Shown here in pieces: positions 21,560-33,667 of a stretch of 64,000 bases of DNA. Origin of the DNA: Sophora flavescens (Eukaryota > Streptophyta > Magnoliopsida > Fabales > Fabaceae). The position numbers and the translations under genes are program-made. The notes under the pieces were generated by a model, which saw only the letters and a program-made list of their open reading frames with translations, did not search any database and was not told where the DNA came from. Location of the stretch: positions 2,473,199 through 2,537,198 of the forward strand of contig JAUPTC010000016.1 of the NCBI GenBank assembly GCA_030762895.1, given 5' to 3'. Each line of letters opens with the position of its first letter. Position 1 is the stretch's first letter.

Positions 21560-24500
21560 TCAAACGAACTTTTCAACAATATAGCGACACCACTCTTCCT
21601 TGACTTCGATATGGGCGGCAAAGGAGTATGTGGAGCATTTGAAGTCGAGGAAGTATTTGCGACATAAAAATTAAATAAATTAAGTTACAATTGCTAAAAC
21701 ATTTGAACAGTCACGAGTTAAAAGCTAAGTAAACAACATACCGCCATTGGTATTTTAACTTGGTTCTGCAAGATAGTCTCCTTCATGAAACGCATGACAT
21801 AGTACCCACAATCTGTCTTTGTTGGGTTGTCTTGGGCACTATAAAAAATAAAATAGTAAATCAATATAGTTTTTTTTATCTAATTGCGCATTAAGTTTTT
21901 GCAAATATACCGTATCTGAATCCATTTAATGTTGGTTGCCTTTAAACGCGGCACCTTAGCTTCGATATTTGCGCGATAAACTTGCAAACCACTAATCACA
22001 AAATCAAACAGACTTCATTAAGAAACATATTTTCAATCATCACAAACACACGCATGCTCACGTATCGAAATAATCATAGAAAATCAGAAATATAAAAACA
22101 TGCTTACGTATCGAAGCAGTTCTTTAATTCTGGACGATCCCTAGGATCAACATACAAGGGATCCAGATAGTAAATAATCTCTTCAACAATATTTATCGCG
22201 CACAGCACCCAATGATTCCTACAAAAATGTTGAGATAACAAATCCTAAGCACCTCAACTTTTATGTAATTCATTATTGTGAATTAAGTCCTATAGGATAA
22301 GCGACTCACCCAACATTGCACGGCGCTAAAAACAAGGGCTGATATTCTCTTTCTTTAGTTGCAAACCGGTCAGCTAGATACGTTGTCTGTGAATCCCTCC
22401 CGAAGTAGCCGTATGTATTTGTTTGGTGTGGGGACAAGAACAGAAACCTCCTCGTTATTTCCTTTGGAAGCAACAATTCTTCATACAAATACCTTCAATT
22501 AAAATATAAAAATGGATTACACCAATGACATACATCAATATTTAAATGGAAAGACTAAAAAATATTGTACACTTTAAACCTGATTTATTACCCGATATAT
22601 GCGGAAATAACGGAGGCGAGATACCCATTCATGATTTACAACTTCTCTGATATTTTCAGTATTGAGCATCTCAATGAAATGGAGACCAAAAATATTTTCT
22701 TCCATCTCTACGTACAATTGGTCAGCATTTTTCATATTCTTTCGTTCATGTATTTTAAGGAAATTCAAATATTCACGAGAAGTTGTAGTTGAACCAGCTG
22801 TAGGTGGGTTGGCCTCAGAGTTGCCTCCTTTATTTTCCGGGGTTGTAATTGACTCCTTTGTATATCCAGACACTCTGCCCTTGCCTTTAGCTTTTGCGGG
22901 TGCCTGGAAATTTTGCATTTCAATATGCCAGTTAGTGATCAACTAATGTAATGCATATATGCCGTATATGAAAAGGTGGAAAAATGCAATTACATACCAT
23001 ATTAATTACAACCACGAGATCAATTGGCCATGCCACATAAGTACCTATTGCATCTCCTACTTTGTCATCACATCTGCATCAACGATAGGTACCGACAATG
23101 GCGCATCCCCTCGGTTGCAACATCAACTCCAACTTTCACATGGTTAAGGGGGTGCTGGTCCAGGTGTGCAGTGCAACACCCGGCTCATTGTATACTTTAC
23201 CCATAGCAACCATACGATAGTTTGGGGTCGATAAATATAGGCGACATGAGTTGACGCCTAATCCAATGATAGATGAATAAGTCTGTGAATTAAGGCATCC
23301 AATTGAATATATTTAACTGCGAATGCAATACTAGTAAAAAAAAATGGCATGCATTACCTCCGGAAGCTCTCTTGTGAGATAGTAGAGTGCAACTATCTTT
23401 GACGCTTGCTTGGGCTGTGAAATTAGCCTGCCTCTCCTCATCATCCTTTTGTTTCAGCTTTTCTTCCAAAATGTTCAATCTATCAGAGAGTTGAGACACC
23501 AATGTCTCCCACTTTTTCGTTTCCGAGTTATTTCTTGCACGACCTTCGGGTGGGAAGTAATCTTTTTGTGAGACGCCGGAAACCCACACCCCTAACACGC
23601 CCGGGGTTCTCTGCACACACCTATGGCTTTGGCAAGAATATCCTGGCGACCAAAGTCTTCTATCTCTCCCTCTACCGCAGATCGTGATGAGTTCCTCCCG
23701 ACACATAGTTATTGGTGAAATGCAAATGTTAAAATTATTATATATTATCATATGAAAATAACAATTGATAATGTAATCGTTAGTCTACTAACACATTTAT
23801 TCCACACGGTCTGCGTATTTTTGTTGTCAATTACACCCGCCTTGTTCTCGCGGGCTTTCCTCCACACAATATGGCGTTTAATTTTCTTAACTTCTGGCCC
23901 CGCCTCCCGTATCTGTATATTGAGATAATATAAATTAACCAAACAGTTTAAAAGTCATATTTACCACAAATGCAGTTAAATATATATATATATACATACC
24001 AATTCATCCTCAATGTCGCATACCCCTTACGTGATGCTTTGTAAGGGGCATGCAGGATCTAACGCCCTGTTGCGATTTTCATTGCTTAATTTCTATTCGG
24101 ACACATATAAGTAATATTAATACATGGTTAATGTCATATGTACGTATTGCTATAAAATTATAAGGACTAACGTGATATTAAACATACCAGGAATTGAGCA
24201 TCTCCCATGCGTATTGCTATAAAATCTGTCCACTCATCCCTTGATATGTGTGGATATTGTGATGGAGGCTCCTCATTGATATTCCCGTTGGCATCTCTTA
24301 GAAATTTTTTGGTCAATCTAGTTCTGAATGCCCTATGTAGGTTACCAGCTTCTGAAGTACAAATTTTTTCCGAGATTCATCAACATTAAAAGACATCTGC
24401 AAAACAATATAAACGTGTCAAAGTAAGTATGTTTACATAGTTTACAATATAATTTATAAATTTTAACAATTACCTGTACATCAGCCCATATGCTCTCTTT

Positions 24501-24806
24501 GAAACCATCCAAAGCTTCATCCTTCCAATTAGAACAAATAATTGGGACCGTTTGCCAAACAACGGCCCCAATGTAACTCTTCAATATTTTACCATTAGCA
24601 CGAATAGGTTGGTCCAAAGAATTCCATTCAACCTAATAAAAATAATAAAGTAATTAAATCTAGATATCAAACAACATTATGAAATCCTTAGATTAGTAAG
24701 TAAATTACATCAAATTTTTGTCCTTTACTCCTAGCGGGATGACCGCCTTCATAATCATTGGCCCACGTCTCGCTTTGGCATCACTAGAATTACTTGAAGA
24801 TGCCAT
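21560..24806 (-). pseudogene. CACTA second ORF: plant En/Spm (Ptta-type) domain fused to Ulp1-like protease
   Basis: The start is the ATG at 24804-24806 (MASSSNSSDAKARRGPMIMK), with exons 24806-24709, 24632-24474 and 24396-24188 among others. The middle shows CTSEAGNLHRAFRTRLTKKF, KASRKGYA, GRQDILAKAIG, SQKDYFPP and a coiled coil (WETLVSQLSDRLNILEEKLK), all typical of plant CACTA ORF2 proteins, but frames shift near 24370, 24030, 23650 and 23120. The C-terminal half is clean across introns: NHWVL (His), YYLDPL (Asp) and TDCGYYVMRFMKE (Cys) form the Ulp1/C48 triad, ending KEEWCRYIVEKFV at 21560. Ulp1 proteases remove SUMO; in CACTA elements the role is not established. A near copy of the 3' exons begins at 62869. 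Confidence 0.75.
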
Positions 24807-24998
24807 TTACCTACAAATATATTAGATACAAGTAAAACATCAATGGACATTAATATAACTTTAATTGATGAAAATTATAAAACAAATATGAATAACAAAA
24901 TCTAAACTAGCATTACCTGAAGATGCTAACTATAATATAAAAGGATCGAAAAGTTCATTTAAACACAAACACTACATACATGTTTAAGTCAGCCTTGT

Positions 24999-27900
24999 TC
25001 ATTTCTTCATTTGATTGAGATTTGTTTGTCCTTTATTAGTACGAAATGGTGGATTGACCAAAAGCCCCTCATCATGATCATCTCTCATATACATACCATC
25101 ATCCCTAGTTGGATCAATCTCAAGTGATTGTAATGTCCCGACGAAAGGATCATCTTCAATATCAACATCTCGATGGTCTTGATCATCAACATTAGTAATT
25201 ATTTTGTTAGTCAAAAGAACAATGGACCTTTTCATATCAGCTGGATCAGTGACATAGAACACTTGTTGAGCTTGAGATGCTAATATAAAAGGCTCATCTT
25301 TATACCCCACCCTATTAAGATCCACCCGCATGAACCCCGACTCATCAATCGAACACCGTTATTATTGTCAACCCACTTGCAACCAAACACACCAACCTTA
25401 AACTTTGTGTAATCCAACTCCCATATGCGTTCAATGACGCCGAAGTATGACATATTTGCATATATCGGGCTTTTGTCTTTGGCACTTGAGATATGCATCG
25501 ACTGAGCTACTAAGAGTCACACCATTGTTTTGCATTGTACTCCACCATCTTGTTCTTTTGTATAGAATGTGTACCCATTAATTTGATAACCGTGGTAAGA
25601 GAACACATGCAAACTTGGACCTTTGGCTAACCATCTCAATCTATTTGAAACTCAAGTATCATTTTCACCAACTCTGCATAAATGTGATCTCTTAGCCACG
25701 TTATAAAACAACGATTGTGTTCTCTAGTTAGCCAATTTTGATTCTTATTTGGATACAAACTCTTAAGCATGTCCTTGTGTTTTTCAACATATGGCTCAAC
25801 CTCATCGGCATTGTGCAGAACATATAAGTGTGCTTGCTCCCATTCTCGTCCTTGTTATAGTCACTATTTCATTTCCAGTAATTCCTTGCCCCATCATTCT
25901 CCATGTGTGACGAGACTTTGGCAGCCCTATAGATTCAGCATTGGATAGGTATTCGGTACAGAATTCAACAGCTTCTTCGACAATATACCGTTCAACAATA
26001 CAACCTTCTGATCGTGATCGATTTTTCACATACCCTTTTAATATCTTCATATAACGCTCAATCGGGTACATCCATCTCATATAAGCTGGCCCACACAGTT
26101 GTGTCTCTCTAACAAGGTGAATGGTTAGATGAACCATTATGTCAAAGAATGAAGGTGGAAAGTACATCTCAAGCTCGCATAAAGTCACAACAATTTCTCT
26201 TTGCAATGATGGCAACTTCCCAGGGTCAATCACTTTGCTGCAAATTGCCTTGAAGAAGAAACAGAGTTTAGTTAAGGCCCCCCGCACTTTGTTAGGTAAA
26301 ATAGACCGTATACCAATGGGTATCAACTGCTCCATGAGAACATGACAATCGTGGGACTTTAGACCTTTTAACTTGAGATCTTTCATCGATACGAGGTTCC
26401 TAATGTTTGAAGAGTACCCTTCCGGAACCTTAACTCCTTCAAGAAACTTACAAAAAACATTTTTTTTCTTTTCTAGATAGAGTGTAAGCAGCCGGAGGAA
26501 GATATGTACTTTTACCCTTCTTCGTCGGTCCCAATTCTCTTCTTATTCCCATACTAACCAAGTCCAACCTTGCATTGATGCCATCTTTAGTCTTCCCTGG
26601 CACATTGAGTAACGTACCAATGACACTATCACAGATATTTTTTTCAACGTGCATCACATCGAGGAAATGTCTTACATATAATGATTTCCAATATGGCAAC
26701 TCAAAGAAAATCGACCTTTTCTTCCACCCTCTTGTGACAATATCTCTCGCTAAAGGTTTACCGAATTGGATATTCAAATCCTTTACCTTTTCAAAAAGTT
26801 GATCACCCGTCAAAGGTGAAGGCGCTCTACCTTCTTCCGAGTTCCCATTGAACGCCTTTCTCCACCACCGTAATGATGACTTGGATGCAAAAATCTACGA
26901 TGCCCAAGAAAGACATTCTTCTTACAATGTTCTAACCGCATCCAATCGCACCCCTCTTCACATATAGGGCATGCACACCGACCCTTGATGCTATATCCTG
27001 ACAGATTACCGTAGGCTGGAAAATCATTAATTGTCCCAAACAACATAGCTCTCAAATTGAAACTTTCTTCCTTATACCCATCATACACCTCCACACCTGT
27101 CTCCCACAGTTGTTTCAAGTCTTCAATCAAAGGAGTCAAATAGACGTCTATATCATTTCCTGGTTGTTTGGGCCCGTAAATTAACATAGATAACATCATA
27201 AATTTGCGCTTCATGCATAGCCATGGGGATAGGTTGTAAATCACCAAAATCACAGGCCATGTATTTGTGAGAGCTACATTGAACACCATGCGGGTTAAAT
27301 CCGTCGTAGCCAATGCAAGTCGTAGGTTTCTTGAATCTTGCCCAAAATCGGGATAATCATGATCAAATTTCTTCCATTGCGGAGAATCTGCCGGGTCGCA
27401 GACTTGCCATCTTTGATCCTTTCATCCTCATGCCATGTCAAGTGCTTTGAATCTTGTAACTACGGTACATGCGCCTAAATCTGGGTATTATGGGAAAATA
27501 CCACACAACCTTCTCTGGATCTGATTCTTTCTTCTTATATCGTGAGGCATTACATTTAGGACACATCTCAGAATCGATGCATATTCATTCCGAAATAAAA
27601 TGCAATCGTTAGGACAAGCATGTATCCTCTCGTAGCTCATGCCAATAGAGCGTAACATTTGTTTAGCCTCGTATGTCCGACTAGGAAGCACATTATCATC
27701 TGGCAACATGTCTTTCAATAGTGTGAGTAAGTCCGTAAAGCTCTTATCAGTCCATCCGTTGCCCGATTTCAAGTTATACAACTTTAACATCGCCGACAAT
27801 CTTGTGAATTTAGTACATCCATCATACAATGGTTGCTCTGCATCACTTACCAACCTCCCAAACATTTGTGGACAATCCCGAAGATCCTCTTCAACAGCAT

Positions 27901-28225
27901 TTGCAATGTCTTCAAAACGATCGCCCTCATAAGTATTTGTATTGGTATCGTATGATGAATATCTCACACGATTCCTCATTTCACTAGACTCAGCTCTTGT
28001 CTCACCATGTTTTGTCCAACATGTATAACTTTGATCGATTCCATTACACACTAAATGTTCTTCCAAATCGGCTGCACTAACTCGCCTTGCATAACAACAA
28101 TCTAAACAAGGACATATGATTGTATTAGGGTTTTTCGCATGCCGAACTGCAAAACTAATGAACTCTTTCACCCCATCCTCATACTCCTTCGTTAAACGAT
28201 TGGCAGACATCCATTTCCGATCCAT
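24999..28225 (-). pseudogene. CACTA transposase (TNP2 family), broken
   Basis: The start is at 28225 (MDRKWMSANRLTKEYEDGVK), with the transposase-associated domain and its Cys motif CPCLDC...W.KHGE. The tnp2 domain follows (KLYNLKSGNGWTDKSF, CPKCNASRYKKK, GPKQPGNDIDVYL, NDFPAYGNLSGYSIKGRCACP, GHRRFLH). Further on are PYWKSLYVRHFLDVMHVEKN, a DUF4218 region (LCGPAYMRWMYPIERYMKIL) and a DUF4216 region (YFGVIERIWELDYTKFKV...CKWVDNN; VGYKDEPFILASQAQQVFY). It cuts and joins transposon ends in active elements. Frameshifts near 27575, 27310 and 26440 and several stops between 25800 and 25330 make it inactive. Confidence 0.87.
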
Positions 28226-28380
28226 GCTTTTCCGATCTACAAAAATATTTATTAAACATATTTACTTTGAGTTTAGAGTGGTTGAGGTATACATGCAATG
28301 TATATAGATTAAAGGAATGAAAGGCTGCAAACAAAACACATTGTCGCTGAGTATTGCTGAAGGAACCAGTGTCAGCTTGT

Positions 28381-29000
28381 TGATGAGTGTGATTCCACAT
28401 CATCTTTGTCTATCATTTTGCATGCATTTTCATGTAGTTTAGGAATATTTTTATTAGATTTTAGGTTAATTTTCCTTTGGAATGGGTAAGGCGGTTTTCG
28501 TGATGCCCATCACGGCCATGATCGAGCAAAACTGAAAAAGAAGAAAGGTCAAGTCGAGTGCGTCACGGCCTGGCCGTGATATCCATCACGGCCGTGACCC
28601 AAAACCACCACAAGTCAGAGCACATCACGGCCCAGCCGTGAAATTCTTCACGGCCATAACAGAGACCGTCACGGCCTGGCCGTGATATCCATCACGGCCG
28701 TGACCCAAAACCACCACAAGTCAGAGCACATCACGGCCCAGCCGTGAAATTCTTCACGGCCATAACAGACCGTCACGGCCTTGCCGTGATGGCCATCACT
28801 ACCGTGACGCGCATTACTTGGACCTGAAGAAACCGAAATAGATCGGATTTTGAGTTGGTTTGGGACTCTAACTTCCCAATTTCTATAAATAAGGATCAAG
28901 GCATCGATCGGGGATACACAATACACATTGGATGAGATCCATAACAACTAGGACTTAGGCATAGGACTAAGGCAAACTTGCTCACTCTCTAAAAACACCA
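28381..29000 (+). repeat. LTR-like insert (Athila-like) inside CACTA 5' region
   Basis: It opens TGATGAGTGTG and contains a motif array, a TATA-like TCTATAAATAAGG (28881-28893) and a tract ending near AAAACACCA. The plan (TGATRAG start, palindromic GC array, TATA) resembles the LTR at 42263-43567. No matching target duplication was found, so the limits are approximate. It lies between the transposase start and the right CACTA terminus. Confidence 0.4.
28561..28800. repeat. CACGGCC palindrome array
   Basis: Two near-identical units (28561-28667, 107 bp; 28668-28770, 103 bp) and a partial third contain repeated TCACGGCCGTGA, GTCACGGCCTGGCCGTGA and CACGGCCCAGCCGTGA inverted motifs. Similar CACGG...CCGTG motifs occur at 42597-42735. 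Confidence 0.85.
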
Positions 29001-30689
29001 AAATCTGAGCACACGTAACATTAAATTAAATGATATATAAAGGAAAGGATCAACAAACTGAAGCAACAAAAACAAACATATGAACCCATTCTTCACATTC
29101 GAAAAACATTGAAACAAAACAAAACAGGATACCAAGAAAGATTAGGTTCAAAATGCATACAGTCAATCCGTCAATCCATATTCATATTTTCAAATAATGA
29201 TTGACACACAAACAAGTCACATTCCATTCAACACCAATCAAACCGAAAATTAAAGAGCAAGTAAAATAAAACCTTGAACACGGATCGTGAACTTGGATAA
29301 AAACACACTCCCACAAATATTAAGAATGTCCGAGGAAATAAAATTTGTAAATGATAGAAAATCACCTGAACACAGATCGTGAACTTGGAAGTGGGTTCCA
29401 CTAAAGCTGCAAACTTGGAACCGGGTTCAACCGGGAATGCGCCCTATGATCGTGTCACGCACCACTGAGCCGAGTGTGAAGCTCTTAGTATGAGACTTAA
29501 TCATATTTAAAAAGGGACAGATTGGCAAACAAATTTGTCTTGCATTTCACGATTTAACAGCCTAAAAATACAAACTTCTGAGCAAGAAGCTTCACCTTGC
29601 AAGGTATTAATGAAGCTCAGCACTCAGAAGACATGACTTCACTAGCAATCAACTAAAAAACAAAAACAAAAAATTGACATTTATTCATATAGAGGCAGGA
29701 ATCCAGAAATCCAATGTCTTAAAAAGGACAATACCTAACAACTGATAGAGAGAAATAATAGCCTTATGATGGTGAAAAAACACAAAAAATGAAAAGTGTG
29801 AATAGACAATTGAAAGTGATTATAGCCACACCCCTTACTATATTAAACATCTCAACTATGCTTACACTACATACAATTCAGCAGTGGATACATAGCCAAA
29901 ATGAAAAATAAGAAGTTAAAATGAACAATAAGAAAAAAATTACCAAATTCACAGAATCCACCAAAGCATGTAGCAAAATAACATTAAATATAGTGCAGAA
30001 TCTTTATTATAGCAAATTCACATAATAGATGCAGCTTCAGGGAACTTTGTTTCAAATAAGTTCAAATTACCTTAAATACCCCTTGGGAATCTATATCAAG
30101 ATATAGAGCAAGTTCTTAAGCTGCAACAACGCATTAAACAAACAAAGTGTATGAGTTTGCTTAGATGGATGATAAAAACAAGAGCAAAAATAAGCACAAA
30201 TATGCTGTAGGAAATAAACACAGCGTAAAGAATTAACTTACCCTAAATCAAATCGAAGAAGAGCACAGATTTGCAACGAGAACAAACTCTGTCTCAACTC
30301 TAGCAGTGAAATGAGAACGAGCACAGAAGATCTGCAATTCAAATCGCGCGAATGACAAGCAGTGTTCGAGATTGGGGTTCCTTGAAGAAGAAAAACAATG
30401 GGTATCCCTTTGTTTCCACTCTTCTTCCTTGTGTTGTCTCCTTCTAGAGCTTCAGTTATCTTCCACTCCTGAGAACACACACACACTTTCTTTCTAAACT
30501 ATGAAAGTGTGAAACTAAAACTACAATGGTATGATTTAAGTTCTTTCTCTTTCGGAGTAGCAGCGGCGGCGAGCAATGGCGAAGGTGAGGGAAGAAAAAA
30601 GAGATGGCATGCAGAGGGAAGGAAACAGTAGAATGAAAATGAGGAAGAAACAGAGAGGGAAGGCCGAGCGCGCGTCTAATTTTACTGGG
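29001..30689. other. CACTA 5' non-coding region
   Basis: This is AT-rich sequence between the LTR-like insert and the right terminal repeats. No coding region is convincing. The GC-rich tail (about 30530-30690) has purine-rich GAGGAAG runs. It could contain the transposase promoter or captured host DNA; neither can be shown. Confidence 0.5.
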
Positions 30690-30902
30690 AAGACCTAAGA
30701 TAGCGTTTCCGTGTGGAACCGCTATCTTTTCCTAAGTGACACTTTTAATAGCGGTTCCACACGGAAACGCTATCTTAGGTGATACCTAAGATAGCGTTTC
30801 CCTTAGGGAAACGCTATTAAAAGTCCCCCATCACTTTTAATAGCATTTCCACACGGAAATGCTATTAAAGGTGCGTTATTAAAAGTCTATTATGTTGTAG
30901 TT
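30690..30902. repeat. CACTA right TIR and subterminal hairpins
   Basis: Palindromes on AGCGTTTCC/GGAAACGCT include 30791-30813 (AGCGTTTCCCTTAGGGAAAC...). The end reads TATTATGTTGTAGTT on the + strand. The subterminal unit differs from the left end (AAGATAGCG and AATAGCR instead of TAGATAGCG). Confidence 0.8.
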
Positions 30903-31312
30903 TTTTTATGCGAAAAAATGTTTATGTAATCTTCTAACTAGGAGTTAGATTTAGCTCTTCAAAAGTGACAATGGAGTCTAACTGTAACTGAGACTAGCAT
31001 TGTCTAAGATGTGATCGAACGATTAGGTGGATGGAAGATTACCAATGCAGTCTAAGAGAGACTAACATTATCTAGGATGTGATCGAGTGATTAGGTGAAC
31101 AGAAGATGATCAATGGAGTCTAAGTGAAATTAACATCATTTTAAGATATGGTCGAGCGAGCAAGTAAACATTAAAAGTGTTATATTAATATTAAAAAATA
31201 TTATTAATCACACATTATTCAGCCACCTATTAATTATTTTTAATATATATATATATATATCAATAATTTAATATAAAATCCTAAGCGTAAGGCTATTAAT
31301 TACGAGATAATC

Positions 31313-31359
<47 letters not shown>

Positions 31360-31364
31360 GTATG

Positions 31365-31435
<71 letters not shown>

Positions 31436-31444
31436 GTATGTATG

Positions 31445-31493
<49 letters not shown>
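31313..31493. repeat. Compound microsatellite (CA)n-(TA)n-(CA)n-(TA)n-(TG)n
   Basis: CA runs at 31313-31345 and 31370-31422 and a TG run at 31463-31492 flank TA runs with ATGTATGTAT joints. CA on one side and TG on the other make the tract self-complementary. The open frames through it are an artefact of the repeat. Confidence 0.95.
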
Positions 31494-31496
<3 letters not shown>

Positions 31497-31589
31497 CATT
31501 TTATTTTATAATATTTACTATATTCGAATACCTTGTTAATATTTTTAAATAGGCAATATCTTAGTGATAATTACTATCTTGAATAAGTA

Positions 31590-32560
31590 ATAAGTCCTCT
31601 TTAGGTCACGATGTCACAAGAAGAAATTTTTTTATTTTTTTCATTCCAAAGTTAGGATTAAAGGTTATTAGGATTGAGTTAGGGTATTTAGAAGCTCATT
31701 CTAATTTTTTCTAAAGAAAATTGAAGTTTTTTAGAAGACAATATGGTTATGTCAAAGCAATAGTATAGTACACAACTAAGTCCTCCATTGGCTAATATGT
31801 CCCAAGATCATTTTTATGAATTTTTTATTTTTCACCCCAGAATTAGGGTTAAAGATTATTATGGTTGAGTTAAGGTATTTGGAAGCTCATTCTATTTTTT
31901 TTAAATAAAATATTTCTTTAGCAAACAATATGGTTATGTCACGAAAGCAATGTTATAGTGGATGACTCAATAATGACCTCCTTAGGCCAAGATGTCCTAA
32001 GTTGATTTTTTTTTTTTCACTCCAAAGCTAGGGTTAAAGATTATTAGGGTTGATTTAGGCTATTTGGAAGCTCATTCTAAATTTTAAAAAAAGAAAATAA
32101 ATTTTTTTAGAAGATAATATGGTTATGTCACGAAAGCATTATTATAGTGGATGACTCAATAATGTTCTCCTTAGGCTAAGATGTCCTAAGATGATTTTTT
32201 AATTTTTCACTCCAAAGCTAATAGTTAAAGGTTATTAGGGTTTATTTACAGTATTTGGAAGCTCATCCTATTTTTTTTAAAAATTTAATTTTTTTAGAAG
32301 ACAATATGATTATGTCACGAAAACAACGGTATAGTGGTGATTCAACTAAGTCCCCTGTAGGCCGAGATGTCCTAGTATCATTTTTTTCCACTCCAAAACT
32401 AGGGTTAAAGATATTAGTGTTGAGTAGTATCTGGAAGCTCATTCTAAATTTATTAAAAATATTAAATTTTTTTAGGTGACAATATGGTTATGTCACGAAA
32501 ATAGCAGTATAGTAGATGACCCAACTATGTCCTTCATAGGCCAAGATGACCCAAATATGT
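31590..32560. repeat. Tandem repeat, five ~190-bp units
   Basis: The segment TTAGGCYAAGATGTCC recurs at about 31610, 31796, 31991, 32180, 32366 and 32545 (spacing 179-195 bp). Each unit also holds CACTCCAAAGCTAGGGTTAAAG, GGAAGCTCATTCTA and ATATGGTTATGTCACGAAA (each given only in part). It is AT-rich and non-coding. Flanking 30903-31312 has no gene. Confidence 0.85.
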
Positions 32561-32914
32561 CCTTAATATAAAACTTATTTGCATAAAAATATGCATATTG
32601 AGGTATCTAGAGAGTGAACTATCCTAATTCTTTTAATGAATTTTCTTAATAAATAACTTCAATTTAACAACATAATATAATATCATTTATAAATATTAAA
32701 ACTAACGAGATATTGAGGTTGCGAGTTCAAATCGCAGTTCTCCTTGAATTATGCATATTGAGGTACCTAGAGAGTGAATAGTTTTAATTACTATATTTTA
32801 TTGATTGATAATTACTATATTTAATTAATTTACTAATAGTTTTAAATATTTATATAAAATATATTTGCATAAATTATGTATAATGAGGTACTTGGAGAGT
32901 GAATTATCCTAACT

Positions 32915-32968
<54 letters not shown>
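32915..32968. repeat. (TA)n microsatellite at copia insertion site
   Basis: About 27 TA units lead directly into the copia LTR. The other side of the element also continues into TA (38395-38447), so the element inserted within a TA array. 32561-32914 is AT-rich with no gene. Confidence 0.9.
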
Positions 32969-32973
<5 letters not shown>

Positions 32974-33650
32974 GGAAAAAGTCGGAGATAACAATCTCTA
33001 ATGAAGCAAATATTTGTGCAAATAAATAGGCACAACAAAAAATATTCTTCCACAGGATAATATCAATGGCAGAAAATAAATAGGAATGACACCACAATTT
33101 TTAACGTGGAAAACTCCCCAGTGTAGGGATAAAAACCACGGGACCAAGTCCAGCAAAACTTCCACTGTAAATAGTAATGGGTACACCAAGTCTTCCTAGA
33201 AATACTAGGGAACACCAAATCCGCATTACATCGCCCAAAAGGTGGATACAAGCAAGCAGTAGGAGAGAAACTCCACAACAATGGGTATAACAACTCAGCT
33301 CAAAGAGAAGGCAAAACAACAAATAGAATATATCAAACTAACAAGCTCATTGGTAGGAATAACATACTGAAATTTCAGCAAAAACGGAGCAAGTTTGCTG
33401 TACCACCTTCCACCATCTGAACCCCCTTTCTTCTTCTCTTTTCTTCTTGCGGCACTGTTTCTTTACTGTCTCACGTCTGGCACCTCCTAACTAAAACCCT
33501 TTCTTTCCTTTTTATTTGAACTTTCAAGTTCCTTTTTTTTTTAATGCCACATGGGCTTGGCCCATTAACAACCATTCCTCTTTTTTTTTTCTTTTCTTTG
33601 TTTTTACTTTTTATCTAGTGGGTCCCATTTATGAGGGAACCCACCCAACA
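32969..33650 (-). repeat. 3' LTR of copia element
   Basis: It is 682 bp, TGTTGGG...CCCAACA. Compared with the 5' LTR it lacks a 12-bp segment after AAATATTT. Short open frames inside have no family match. Confidence 0.92.
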
Positions 33651-33664
33651 AATCTCCCCCTTCC
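33651..33664 (-). promoter_or_regulatory. Polypurine tract of copia element
   Basis: On the minus strand GAAGGGGGAGATT runs straight into the LTR. It would prime plus-strand synthesis. Confidence 0.8.
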
Positions 33665-33667
33665 CGA

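Larger units (their letters stand above)
20589..30902 (-). mobile_element. CACTA (En/Spm, CMC) DNA transposon, nearly complete
   Basis: The left terminus is CACTACAACAGATTAGAC at 20589. The right terminus in reverse complement reads AACTACAACATAATAGAC, so its first base has changed. Both ends carry subterminal hairpin arrays. Two genes lie on the minus strand: a TNP2-type transposase (24999-28225) and an En/Spm second ORF with a Ulp1-like protease (21560-24806). No clear 3-bp target duplication is seen. An LTR-like insert sits 5' of the transposase (28381-29000). Confidence 0.85.

Noticed and set aside
31311..31552. Open frames of alternating His/Thr, Tyr/Ile and Cys/Val
   Set aside because: Direct translations of dinucleotide microsatellites.
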